Source: Gemmatimonadota bacterium
GTDB taxonomy: Bacteria > Latescibacterota > UBA2968
Assembly: GCA_026705765.1 (NCBI GenBank)
Contig: JAPPAB010000076.1
Location: 1 to 64,000, forward strand
DNA: 64,000 bases
Reading direction: 5' to 3'
Shown here piece after piece: positions 1 through 8,446 of the stretch. Made by a program: the position numbers and the translations under genes. The notes beneath the pieces are model-generated. The model saw nothing but the letters and a program-made list of their open reading frames with translations. It was not told the origin of the DNA and ran no database searches. The stretch's first letter is position 1. Each line of letters starts with the position of its first letter.

Positions 1-286
1 CCTTTTTAAGATCTTCAGGAACATCCTGATCCCTTCTCTGCATTGTATTCATGTAGTCCTCACCTTCGCTGGTTGCCAGAAGACCAGACGGAACAAATTT
101 GGTGATTCTGCCAAGTGAGGCCTCCTGCACATCGCCAAGTTCAATCAACAAAAATTGGCCGAGTTGTGGCTTTTCGAGCATTGTTGCATCGTAAGGAGTT
201 ACTATCTCTGCGGCAAATTCGTATCCCCGTTCAGAAAACCCTTTAAACGTTCCCATGAGGTTGGATTTAGCAAACAGTTCAGGCAT
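1..286 (-). CDS. HerA-like ATPase, N-terminal fragment (partial)
   Basis: The first 95 residues of a protein that continues beyond the left edge. It begins MPELFAKSNLMG, and a perfect AGGAGG lies 8 bases upstream, inside the last codons of the preceding nuclease gene; the two frames overlap by 8 bp. The visible part (GQFLLIELGDVQEASLGRI) looks like the beta-rich HAS-barrel that opens HerA-type hexameric DNA translocases. The Walker motifs would lie outside the window and are not seen. HerA ATPases pump DNA and work with the nuclease NurA, whose probable gene is directly upstream, so pairing supports the call more than sequence does. It could be another HAS-barrel ATPase of a defence locus. 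Confidence 0.6.
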   Translation of the reverse strand, partial: MPELFAKSNLMGTFKGFSERGYEFAAEIVTPYDATMLEKPQLGQFLLIELGDVQEASLGRITKFVPSGLLATSEGEDYMNTMQRRDQDVPEDLKK

Positions 287-1433
287 TTTTATACCTCCTA
301 TTTATCAGATCTTGGCTAAGATGCCTCATCCTCAACAATTTCTCCTGGTCTATAGAGGAAAGTTTTTGAGTAATTCCGTTAAATAAAATATCCTGTAATA
401 CTGCAACTTCAATTCCACTCACAGATGCAAAGTCATGCGCTTTTTGAATACTTTGTGGGAAGTCCGGTATAGGAAAACCAGGCTGAGCATCATTCAATAA
501 TTGACCGATGATCCTGGAAGCATCTTGTGTATCCCATTCTGCTAAATCAACTGGCCATACAGGGCTAAAGGGCTGATCTCCAAATTTAACTAAATACAGT
601 TTTCCCATTGACTGATATAGATATTTTCCATCTTCATTTGGTTCGCTTGTCTCAAGAGTATCTAGCCAAGTCCTATCAAAATTATAACACTTAGATTCTA
701 TATCTTTTGGGACTTCTACGTAGCAGGGAAAAGGTCTGCGAAATGTCTCTTCCAATTCCAAAGCAATTGCCAATCTACTCAGCACAGCACTATGTTTAGC
801 AACTCCAACTATGGATATATTTACGTGATTATTCTTTTGTTTTTCACAGACTTCCCTAATTTTTTCATCAATCTTTGGGAATATCTTTCTACTAAAAGAT
901 TTCGTTCGCAGCATACCTTCCCTGATTATTATAGTATCTGAGCCCCATTCTTTATGTAGTAACTCATAAAGCACTGCCCACTCTATAATATCCCTATATA
1001 TTCGCGTTGCACCCGTGCTTTTTCCTGGTTCACCAAGTCCTTTTAGCAAATAAGAAAGTTCAGTAACACTCACACCTAGATCTTCGCAAAGTTTTTTTAG
1101 CGGTTCCACCATCAAAGGGTTATTGCTTTCAATTCTTGAATTCAAGCTATCATATTTAGTATTACCCGCAATTGCATCTAATGCACACTGATTACCTCTT
1201 GAGTCAACAACTCTTACCAATTCAATGACCGCAGGATTGAAATACAGTCTATTATCTCCACCATCCGCGGAGACAAATGATACGGCATTAGCTGAATACG
1301 ATCTTATCGGTTTCACTTCATTTTTCAGCGTTCTGGCAAACTCTCGAAACTGTTGCACTATGGGTTCTTCTATCTCATACGCAGCTTGTACCCGTGATTT
1401 TATCTGCTCAAAATTGTTTTCTGCTAATGCCAT
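279..1433 (-). CDS. NurA-like nuclease
   Basis: A 384-residue soluble protein. Several stretches match the NurA 5'-3' nuclease fold: an early acidic motif in FVSADGGDN (around residue 52), a central IIREGMLR (about 170) where NurA has its D/E-G-x-L motif, a VGVAKHSAV segment (about 210) like the conserved G-x-x-K strand, and a late VKFGDQPFSPVWPVD region. NurA trims DNA ends with the HerA translocase in archaeal and some bacterial repair, and HerA partners also occur in anti-phage systems. Here it overlaps the HerA-like gene by 8 bp, so the two are probably made together. The acidic residues are degenerate compared with classical NurA, so the family call is probable, not certain. Confidence 0.6.
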   Translation of the reverse strand: MALAENNFEQIKSRVQAAYEIEEPIVQQFREFARTLKNEVKPIRSYSANAVSFVSADGGDNRLYFNPAVIELVRVVDSRGNQCALDAIAGNTKYDSLNSRIESNNPLMVEPLKKLCEDLGVSVTELSYLLKGLGEPGKSTGATRIYRDIIEWAVLYELLHKEWGSDTIIIREGMLRTKSFSRKIFPKIDEKIREVCEKQKNNHVNISIVGVAKHSAVLSRLAIALELEETFRRPFPCYVEVPKDIESKCYNFDRTWLDTLETSEPNEDGKYLYQSMGKLYLVKFGDQPFSPVWPVDLAEWDTQDASRIIGQLLNDAQPGFPIPDFPQSIQKAHDFASVSGIEVAVLQDILFNGITQKLSSIDQEKLLRMRHLSQDLINRRYKNA

Positions 1434-1516
1434 TGACCTTATCCTGACTTATCCTTATTGAAATCACCCTTCGGCTACCTAGCAGATTTGTGATGCCCAA
1501 CAAGTTATTTGAAAAT

Positions 1517-1572
1517 GAAATAATGTATTTCCGAACACAAAGGACAATCCTTGTTAAACAGATATCCTTTGT
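1517..1572. promoter_or_regulatory. cluster of short palindromes upstream of nurA-like gene
   Basis: This intergenic stretch holds three nested symmetric elements: GAAATA-ATG-TATTTC at 1517-1531, AAGGA-CAA-TCCTT at 1540-1552, and an 8-bp inverted repeat ACAAAGGA/TCCTTTGT at 1537-1544 and 1565-1572. They lie 84-139 bp upstream of the nuclease start. They could be operators for the nuclease/ATPase pair. They do not end the enolase-superfamily transcript, because that gene is co-oriented and ends downstream of them. No U-run follows, so terminator function is unlikely. Confidence 0.3.
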
Positions 1573-1583
1573 TTTATTGTACG

Positions 1584-2675
1584 TCACACTTTTACTCTAT
1601 GCTTCTCTACCATCTCGGGATTTAATTCAACGCCGAGGCCCGGGCGATCATTGATGCGAATGCGTCCATTCACAATCTCCTCGCCTGGAATGGTCAGATC
1701 TTTTCGCCAGGGAATCTCTCCCCATCCGTATTCCAGAATGACAAACCCCGGTAAAGAAGCCATCGCATGCACACCAGCCGCGATCACAACCGGGCCAAAG
1801 GGACCGTGTGGCGCGGTGGGCAGCCCCCAGGCGTGGAGCATATCTCCTATTTTTTTTAACTCGCCGATACCGCCCACAACCGTCACATCGGGCATGGGAA
1901 TATGCATGCTGAGATTCTCCACCACCTCGACCCAATCTCTCCGCAAAGCCCGCTGCTCGCCTCCCGCGATCGTCAATCCACATCCTTCTTTTACGGCGAG
2001 ACAATTATCGAGACTCGCTTCGGGTGTGGGTTGCTCAAACCAGAACAGATTGACATCGCGCAATTCCTCCGCGACCTCAATCGCGCCGCGAACCGTGAAC
2101 TTACTGTGACAATCCACGAGCAAATCGACCTCTGGACCTATGATTTCACGGACCGCCCGCATACACGCAATACCCCTTGCAGCGTCTCTGGCATTGTCGG
2201 CACCGCGCACCCCGTCAAAAGGGTCCAACTTGACCGCATCAAACCCCTCTGCCACTGCAGCAGCGGCATTCCTGGCAAATCCCTCGGGAGACCGATCTGT
2301 CGTCGCCCGATTGATATTCGCATACAGCCGGATCTCATCTCGGCACGCGCCTCCTAAAAGCGCGTGAACAGGCGCATTGAGCGACTTGCCCAAAATATCC
2401 CATAGCGCTTGTTCAAACGCACTCAAGGCGAACAATTCCACCTTTGTGCGTTCTGTGCTTGTATAGCGCGAAACAAAAGCCTCAATCTTTCTCGGATCGC
2501 ACCCTTTAGCCGATTCACCCAAATCGCGCAAAGCCGCCAACTGCGCCGCATAATTGCTGCCCGAGCGCATCTCCCCTATCCCCTGGATGCCCTCATCTGT
2601 GATTACATGAACAAACACCCAATCTCCTCGATGATTGACCTGCACGGCGTCGAGTTCAATACCCGTAATTTTCAT
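1584..2675 (-). CDS. Mandelate racemase/muconate lactonizing enzyme family protein
   Basis: A 363-residue enolase-superfamily enzyme, the usual length for the family. The capping domain is followed by the barrel with lysine in FDAVKLDP (about 150), the three metal ligands in LLVDCHSKF (D), LFWFEQPTP (E) and IAGGEQ (E), and a histidine in TAPHGPFGP near the end. Members abstract a proton alpha to a carboxylate, as in sugar-acid dehydratases, racemases and cycloisomerases; the substrate cannot be read from sequence. The start is set by GAGGAG 8 bases upstream. It follows the DUF6785-like membrane protein by 22 bp, so it is probably the last gene of that operon. Confidence 0.85.
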   Translation of the reverse strand: MKITGIELDAVQVNHRGDWVFVHVITDEGIQGIGEMRSGSNYAAQLAALRDLGESAKGCDPRKIEAFVSRYTSTERTKVELFALSAFEQALWDILGKSLNAPVHALLGGACRDEIRLYANINRATTDRSPEGFARNAAAAVAEGFDAVKLDPFDGVRGADNARDAARGIACMRAVREIIGPEVDLLVDCHSKFTVRGAIEVAEELRDVNLFWFEQPTPEASLDNCLAVKEGCGLTIAGGEQRALRRDWVEVVENLSMHIPMPDVTVVGGIGELKKIGDMLHAWGLPTAPHGPFGPVVIAAGVHAMASLPGFVILEYGWGEIPWRKDLTIPGEEIVNGRIRINDRPGLGVELNPEMVEKHRVKV

Positions 2676-2697
2676 TCCAATAACTCCTCGAAAAAGG

Positions 2698-4644
2698 TTA
2701 ATCCGAAAACGGAATGCTATGCCCCTGCCCCGGAAACCAGATCATATCGACGACAAACGAAATACCAGCCCCTACAAAATGCCCCATAATAAGCCCAATA
2801 AAAAACGGCCGACCCGTGCGATAGGCACGAATGCCGCCAAGCCGCAAAACAATAGACTTGATCGCCCAGGCGAGAAAAATTGCAAAAATGACACTATTCA
2901 CCGGATAAACCGGCCCGGCAGCAAACCCAATCGGATGCAGCGGCCACCACGAAACCCGATAGCGCAAGATCATCAAGAGCAGTGTTACTGCAGCACCAAT
3001 ACCCATATACATAATGGGCAGCCACTGTAACGCAAAAGGATCTTTTGACTTCTTGACCAGATTATCCCAGGGAAACCGCGCGAGTCCCCCGTGAAAAATA
3101 CCCCCGTAATTTGCAGCGCCATTCAAATAGCCCATATAAATCGTATAGATAAATGTAGCCACCACCCCTGCGGCCATCGCCAGAACAATGGGAATAATCA
3201 ACCGCCGCTGATTGACCCGAATAGTATCGTAAAGCTTTACAGAATGGGCAAGCGCGGGCATAATCGTGGTTTTGGTATCGCTGCACCATGAATACGAAAG
3301 CGCGATAGAAACCTGCGTCTGTTGCGAAAGTACATCCGACCCCATCACAAACATGGCAAAAGGTTGCGGCATCAGAGGGGCGCGAATAGAAATCAGACCA
3401 GTCTCTGCAATAACCCGCGTAATTCCCAGATACATGACCAGAGCACCAAAAAGAAAAATCGGGATATACTTAAACGCCATGCCCGTTGCCAAATGCCAGA
3501 CGACCAGATAGGCAGAACAGGCTATAATGCCAAAAACCGCTGTGCGATACGAAACGATCTCATCGGAATCATCAACCGAATCATCGCGATAAAATGCCTT
3601 GCGAAAAACCCCGCGCAAATGCCCGCGCGCCATCCAGAAGCCAACGAGTATCACCACAATAAATGCCCCCATGGATTGCGCGCCCATCGCCAGCGGTCCT
3701 GTGGAATACTCTTCATCTGTACCGGCTTTTAGACCAAAGCGGTTAAAAAAACCATTTTCCAGATTGGTCAAAACATTGAACACCCACAGGCTCAGCGAAA
3801 TATCCAGATTGATAAAATACCCAAAGCCCACAACCATCAGATATAGACGCACGGGAATCGGGGGAAATTCGCGCCCAAACTGAATACCCCCAAAGCGCCA
3901 TGGAATCGTAGGAAAGGTCGGACTGAAATAGGAAATGACATTCCAGAGGATAATGCACAACGTCAGACTGAAGCCCGCCCAGAACAACGGGTTATTCATA
4001 ATGGGAATTGGAAAAAAGCCCTTTCGTTTGTCCTCCTCCATCACGGCTAACGGCATTTCCATCAGCGGATAATCAATGCGCTCGTGCTCTATCCACTGCT
4101 TTCGCAGAATGACCATCAGAAAAAGACAGCAACCATAAAAAGCCGCAATCACAGTCATCCACCAGAACACGGGCACAATCCACGCATCCCACGGCACGGA
4201 AACCCCGCGCGGTAGCCCTTCAAAAAACCACCGCAGGGGTTCGCCCGCGGGCAGGATAGACCACTCTGGCAAATAGGGTTCGTAATAGGTCGCCCACTGA
4301 TTCTCGGGCGTTGCCAGATAGTACGGCACCGTAAAATTGGCGATCAATTTCCCGACAAAATACGTGGGCATAGTCGCGCCAATCAATGCCATAGTAAACA
4401 TGACAATAAGCTCGCCCCGACTCAGCTTGAGCGGACGCAAAAGCACGAGCGCGATCACAACAATGGGAAAAACAGCAGCGACTGAAAGATGGTTTTGGTC
4501 CAACCTCGTGGTGTGAAGAATAAATCTCGCGTACGACCCGGCAATCGTCGCCATCGCCGTGAGAAAAGTACCCAAAACGAGTGCGCGGAACGTCACGGCA
4601 GGTCTGGCAGATTCAGGAACAACAGCTTCTCTTGCTAAAGCCAC
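2698..4644 (-). CDS. DUF6785-type polytopic membrane protein (putative transporter)
   Basis: A 648-residue protein with about 14 hydrophobic segments spread over its length, including FRALVLGTFLTAMATIAG near the N-terminus and several late helices. The overall pattern resembles the large uncharacterised membrane family known as DUF6784/DUF6785, which has an oligopeptide-transporter-like helix layout and is common in Planctomycetes, Armatimonadetes and Latescibacteria; this identification is from memory of the family. AAGGAGG precedes the ATG by 8 bases. Position next to an enolase-superfamily enzyme and downstream of oxidoreductases suggests uptake of the organic acid or sugar derivative used by the cluster. 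No substrate can be assigned. Confidence 0.6.
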   Translation of the reverse strand: MALAREAVVPESARPAVTFRALVLGTFLTAMATIAGSYARFILHTTRLDQNHLSVAAVFPIVVIALVLLRPLKLSRGELIVMFTMALIGATMPTYFVGKLIANFTVPYYLATPENQWATYYEPYLPEWSILPAGEPLRWFFEGLPRGVSVPWDAWIVPVFWWMTVIAAFYGCCLFLMVILRKQWIEHERIDYPLMEMPLAVMEEDKRKGFFPIPIMNNPLFWAGFSLTLCIILWNVISYFSPTFPTIPWRFGGIQFGREFPPIPVRLYLMVVGFGYFINLDISLSLWVFNVLTNLENGFFNRFGLKAGTDEEYSTGPLAMGAQSMGAFIVVILVGFWMARGHLRGVFRKAFYRDDSVDDSDEIVSYRTAVFGIIACSAYLVVWHLATGMAFKYIPIFLFGALVMYLGITRVIAETGLISIRAPLMPQPFAMFVMGSDVLSQQTQVSIALSYSWCSDTKTTIMPALAHSVKLYDTIRVNQRRLIIPIVLAMAAGVVATFIYTIYMGYLNGAANYGGIFHGGLARFPWDNLVKKSKDPFALQWLPIMYMGIGAAVTLLLMILRYRVSWWPLHPIGFAAGPVYPVNSVIFAIFLAWAIKSIVLRLGGIRAYRTGRPFFIGLIMGHFVGAGISFVVDMIWFPGQGHSIPFSD

Positions 4645-4704
4645 TCAAAAACCTCCTTCTTACCTTTCTGACCGCCTAATATAACGCCTTACAAGGGTGC
4701 TGCC

Positions 4705-4770
4705 ACACAAAAAACGCCCTTCTCCCGATTCGGTGATCCCAACACAGGGATTCCTACTTGAGAGAAGGGC
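4705..4770 (-). terminator. nested hairpin with U-run
   Basis: Reading the minus strand, GCCCTTCTC (4770-4762) pairs with GAGAAGGGC (4724-4716), followed by G and a run of six T. Inside the loop a second hairpin forms from GGGATT-type and GATCCC-type arms around 4736-4752. It lies after the hydroxyacid dehydrogenase gene and 72 bp before the DUF6785 gene, so it probably ends or attenuates read-through between the two. The complex loop would also fit a leader-type attenuator. Confidence 0.55.
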
Positions 4771-4896
4771 ACATGACCTCGAGTCACCCTTGCCCGAGAC
4801 CATTAAATAATAGAATTATACTGAGTAATACACTTCTGTATCAGTTTCGTTGTAAATATCAATATATTTGTAACATTGTGTCAAGAGAAAACGTAT

Positions 4897-5841
4897 TCAA
4901 TACCCCTTATTTTTGTCGATCACACTCAGCATATCTTCCCCATTCAGAAAACGCCGCAAGTTTTCGCAGAACAGATTCACAATGCGATCCTGCCTATTGG
5001 GAGACCCTCCCGCAGTATGCGGTGTGATAATAACATTGGGCATATGCCACAGCGGATGATCGTCCGGCAATGGCTCTTGTGGCGTCACATCTAACCCCGC
5101 CCCGGCAATCTGTCCGGTTTTCAATGCCTCGACCAGGGATGCTTCATCCATAATTTTACCCCGCGTGACATTGACCAGAAGCGCGTGATTCTGCATCTTC
5201 TCAAATGCCAGGTGGTCGAAAAGCCCGCGCGTTTCCTCTGTCAATGGACAGCAGACCACCACGATATCAGACGCGGATAAAAGATCGTAAAAACGATCCA
5301 TCTTCCAGCATGCCTCTACACAGTCTGGCGCCTCGATGTCTTCTGGATCAACAGCTATAATTTTCATGCCAAACGCATGCGCTCGAATTGCCACATCGCA
5401 TCCCGTGCCACCCAACCCCACAATCCCCATTGTTTTATCGATCAATTCCCACGATGCGTGGCGAATGGGCATACGCTCATTCCAATCAGCCGTTCGGACC
5501 GCGCGCGCAATTCCCCGGGTCAACCCCAGCAAAAGAGCCATCGCGTGTTCCGACAAATGAACGCCCACAGTGCCCTTTGCACTCGTCAGAATCACCTCAC
5601 TATGGACAAACTCTGCATACATCATTCCATCGACACCTGCGCCCCAGGTCTGCACCCACTTCAAGCGTTCGGCGCGTTTGAACATATCGCGACTCATACC
5701 CCCAAAAATGATGTCGATTTCGGGCATAATTTCCAGCGCATCATCACTTGACTCGGGGATAATCAGGTCGATATCCCCAACCGACGATTGAATCTGCACC
5801 AGATGGTGATCGTCCAGGCGATCATTAATCAATACTTTCAC
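4897..5841 (-). CDS. D-isomer-specific 2-hydroxyacid dehydrogenase family protein
   Basis: An NAD(P)-dependent oxidoreductase interconverting 2-hydroxy and 2-keto acids. The nucleotide-binding motif GIVGLGGTGCDVA lies in the middle, followed by the catalytic Arg in NVTRGKI, the Glu in PQEPLPDDHP and the His in TPHTAGG. An ATG at 5856 overlaps the upstream stop codon, and a TTG sits at 5859. I prefer the GTG at 5841 because AGGAGG lies 5 bases before it and the protein then begins MKVLINDR, as relatives do (315 residues). It is coupled to the PhyH oxygenase gene just upstream, so it may oxidise that enzyme's hydroxylated product; that link is inference. Confidence 0.85.
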   Translation of the reverse strand: MKVLINDRLDDHHLVQIQSSVGDIDLIIPESSDDALEIMPEIDIIFGGMSRDMFKRAERLKWVQTWGAGVDGMMYAEFVHSEVILTSAKGTVGVHLSEHAMALLLGLTRGIARAVRTADWNERMPIRHASWELIDKTMGIVGLGGTGCDVAIRAHAFGMKIIAVDPEDIEAPDCVEACWKMDRFYDLLSASDIVVVCCPLTEETRGLFDHLAFEKMQNHALLVNVTRGKIMDEASLVEALKTGQIAGAGLDVTPQEPLPDDHPLWHMPNVIITPHTAGGSPNRQDRIVNLFCENLRRFLNGEDMLSVIDKNKGY

Positions 5842-5855
5842 AACAGCCTCCTGCA

Positions 5856-6752
5856 TCAAGCGGATGCCAACTCAAATTTTTCAACGGTGGTCATGCGTTT
5901 GCGCCGATGCAACTCAACGTGATCGGGCCAAACGCCATAGTCTCGATCAGAACCCGTTTCCCGATCCAGAAAGAGTGGAAATTCACTGGCTGCGGGCTTG
6001 GTCCTCGCATATCCGCCATTATAGCTTCGCATAATAATGCGCTGCTCGCGGTTGAGCGTGGCGAGCCAATCGGGATCGCATTGGTGCCTGTCCGCTTCGC
6101 AAATCCACGACGGACAATAAGCCAAAAAGATGTTCTTTCTCACAACATCCGTATTATTGGGCGCCACGCGATGCCAGGTATTGCAGTGCATAAACGTCAT
6201 CGTGCCGCGCTTTGGACAAATTACTTTTTCGCCGGGAACTTCATCATGGGTATCGTAAAAATCAAAATACTGCCCCTTGTGACTGCCGGGCATATAGACA
6301 AAATTTCCCATATCTGGCTCGGGAAGATCAGTCAGCCAATACGCCACTTTGATTTGTATGGGCAAAACCGGTGAAAAAACGCCATAGGGCAAAGCGCGTG
6401 CGCCATCGGGATGCCACTTGTTGCGGCTCGTATCGCGGGGGCGCAAGAAAAATTGAGAAATATGGAGCTTTAGCAATTCGCCATACACATCGTGCATAAA
6501 TCCGATATGCCGAGGATGATCGATCAACTCGGCAAATTCGGGATACCGCTCCACAATATTGTTTGGCCCAAAAAACTTCGAGGAATCGTATTTTTCACTG
6601 CGGGCAGCCGCAGCGTCAATCATCTCGATATAGCGATCGCATTCCTCGTCCGTCAACGCGTCTTCCACAACGAGCATGCCATCCTCTTGAAATTCGTCCC
6701 ACTGATCACGCGCAAACCCCGGCGGCGCCACGCGATAATCCTGTTCTGACAT
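5856..6752 (-). CDS. Phytanoyl-CoA dioxygenase (PhyH) family protein
   Basis: A non-heme Fe(II)/2-oxoglutarate oxygenase of about 298 residues. The facial triad is visible: HxD in NKWHPDGAR and the distal His in MHCNTWHRVAP, with the 2-oxoglutarate-binding Arg in VVRKN. A phytanoyl-CoA substrate is not implied; bacterial members hydroxylate varied small molecules. I place the start at the ATG of MSEQDYRV (6752), because GGAG lies 8 bases before it; a GTG 24 bp upstream is less likely. The stop overlaps the alternative start of the following dehydrogenase gene. Confidence 0.85.
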   Translation of the reverse strand: MSEQDYRVAPPGFARDQWDEFQEDGMLVVEDALTDEECDRYIEMIDAAAARSEKYDSSKFFGPNNIVERYPEFAELIDHPRHIGFMHDVYGELLKLHISQFFLRPRDTSRNKWHPDGARALPYGVFSPVLPIQIKVAYWLTDLPEPDMGNFVYMPGSHKGQYFDFYDTHDEVPGEKVICPKRGTMTFMHCNTWHRVAPNNTDVVRKNIFLAYCPSWICEADRHQCDPDWLATLNREQRIIMRSYNGGYARTKPAASEFPLFLDRETGSDRDYGVWPDHVELHRRKRMTTVEKFELASA

Positions 6753-6860
6753 ATCAAATCTCCTTTTTTCCGACACAAATAATTAATAATGGGTTTCATA
6801 ACCTATCTTAACATAATGCAGATGCCATCCTGAGACAAGATAGTATTATCGCCCTACCAG

Positions 6861-7295
6861 TCAACGCTGCCTCGCCTGAACAAGCTCAATGCTGACGCCA
6901 TCGGGTGCGGCGATATAGCATATCACACCACCGCTACCGGGAATAAATTCCCATGGCTCAACTGCGAACTCTACCCCCCTATCGCGCAACACTTCGCAAT
7001 ACGCCCGCAAGTCGCCTCGATATGTGAAACCGAAATGATCGGTACCGTATGCGTCATGGCTCGAATAATCCTCAAAATCTCGCATCGGCGCGGGTTTGGA
7101 CGGATCTTCACCGGGGCGCCTTCCTCGGATCAGAAGCGTCGCTCCTCCGAGGCTCACATTGATCTGCGGCGCAGTGCGAAGCTCGATCTCGCTATTTATC
7201 GTCGCGCCCAGTTTATTGACGTACCACGCTGCCGAAGCTTGCGGATCTTCGCTGATAATATGGATGTGGTCAAACGATAGCTTGTTTTCTCCCAT
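6861..7295 (-). CDS. VOC family (glyoxalase/bleomycin resistance-like) protein
   Basis: A 144-residue protein with two beta-alpha-beta-beta-beta repeats. Likely metal ligands are the His in FDHIHIIS at the N-terminus, the His in GTDHFGFTY in the second half and the Glu in VSIELVQ at the end, the classic H/H/E set of the vicinal oxygen chelate fold. Such enzymes act as lyases, epimerases or ring-cleaving dioxygenases, and the exact reaction is unknown. The ATG at 7295 is preferred over a TTG at 7301, since GGAGG is 9-10 bases upstream. It overlaps the end of the beta-helix gene by a few bases. Confidence 0.8.
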   Translation of the reverse strand: MGENKLSFDHIHIISEDPQASAAWYVNKLGATINSEIELRTAPQINVSLGGATLLIRGRRPGEDPSKPAPMRDFEDYSSHDAYGTDHFGFTYRGDLRAYCEVLRDRGVEFAVEPWEFIPGSGGVICYIAAPDGVSIELVQARQR

Positions 7296-7297
7296 CC

Positions 7298-8431
7298 TCA
7301 ATTTCCCTCCGGACGAATCAAATTACCCACCTCATGCGAAACCCCGGAATTTTCCATCACATTACCCTGAAGCAAAATCGGACGATTCGTACCGGTCTGG
7401 TCATTCACAATCAGTTCCACATTCTGAAAATGATTGCCAGTAACCGCCATACCTGCGCCCGTAAGCCACAGCGGTAGGCGCTCCGCCTCGCTCAGCCCTC
7501 GAATCACATTACCCGTAATAGACGTATCAAACCCACGCACATCCATCGCCAGCCCCAGCTTTCCTCCCTGATCCACCATAACAATATTATTGGAAATCAC
7601 ATGCCGCTCGGAATCTGCCCAGGACCGAAAAGCAATATCCAGGTCGCCCCCCTCTCGTACATGCACGACATTATTCGCCATAATAATTGAATTGCCTCGA
7701 TCCGAACCCACCGCAACATGCGTGCGCCCGGTAATTTCCACAAAATTTCCCATCACAAAACCCGGACCCTCCAGAAGCTCCACCGCATCGGAATGGGCAT
7801 TGCCCAGATGGTTATTCACCACCCGCATATTGGGACCATCAAGCATAATGCCCAGCCTCTGTGCGTTCAGCACCGTACAATTCTCAATCGTAATATTGTG
7901 CGTCGGCTCGGGACAGGACCCACCCGGCTCTGCACAAAATGCTTTAATGCCATTATACTCGAACCGCCCGTGCGAAATATTCACGAACTCCGCCCCATTA
8001 TACGGATTCTGATCCCGATTCTGATCTACCCAGAGATCCCGAATCACAATATTTCCCACGCCATTTCCTATAATGCGGATCACATTGGTATTCTGATCCG
8101 GCGCCAGAATCAACCGCGTGGCTGCACCCTGCCCTATTAGTGTCACATTGCTACGATCAATAATCAATCCCCCGAGCTTGCCCTCCACCTTGCGGATATC
8201 ATACGTCCCCTCCATCAACGTCACCGTCCCACCAGATGCTGGCAGCGCGTGAATCGCCGAGTAAATCTCCTCCTGATCGCCCACCCCATCGCCCACAAAA
8301 TCGGCTGCGGCTTTTGATTTTTCCGAAGAACTCTGCGTTGCAACTATCATCGTACTCCCCTGTATTTGAGATGGTTGGTGAACTGCAAAAACCAGCACCC
8401 AAAACAACGCAATATATGTGAACCAGCCCAT
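7298..8431 (-). CDS. Secreted right-handed parallel beta-helix protein
   Basis: A 377-residue protein with a hydrophobic N-terminus (FTYIALFWVLVFAV) typical of a signal peptide, then a pectate-lyase-like N-terminal strand pattern with VGDGVGDQEEIYSAI, the loop used by polygalacturonase-type enzymes. The rest is a ladder of short beta rungs rich in N, G, V and I (for example NIVIRDLWVDQN and NITIENCTVLNA). The fold is that of polysaccharide lyases and glycosidases, but no catalytic residues could be assigned. A periplasmic or exported carbohydrate-active role is inferred. It lies 15 bp after the methylase gene and is probably cotranscribed with the VOC gene. Confidence 0.75.
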   Translation of the reverse strand: MGWFTYIALFWVLVFAVHQPSQIQGSTMIVATQSSSEKSKAAADFVGDGVGDQEEIYSAIHALPASGGTVTLMEGTYDIRKVEGKLGGLIIDRSNVTLIGQGAATRLILAPDQNTNVIRIIGNGVGNIVIRDLWVDQNRDQNPYNGAEFVNISHGRFEYNGIKAFCAEPGGSCPEPTHNITIENCTVLNAQRLGIMLDGPNMRVVNNHLGNAHSDAVELLEGPGFVMGNFVEITGRTHVAVGSDRGNSIIMANNVVHVREGGDLDIAFRSWADSERHVISNNIVMVDQGGKLGLAMDVRGFDTSITGNVIRGLSEAERLPLWLTGAGMAVTGNHFQNVELIVNDQTGTNRPILLQGNVMENSGVSHEVGNLIRPEGN

Positions 8432-8446
8432 AAAACGTCCTGTACC

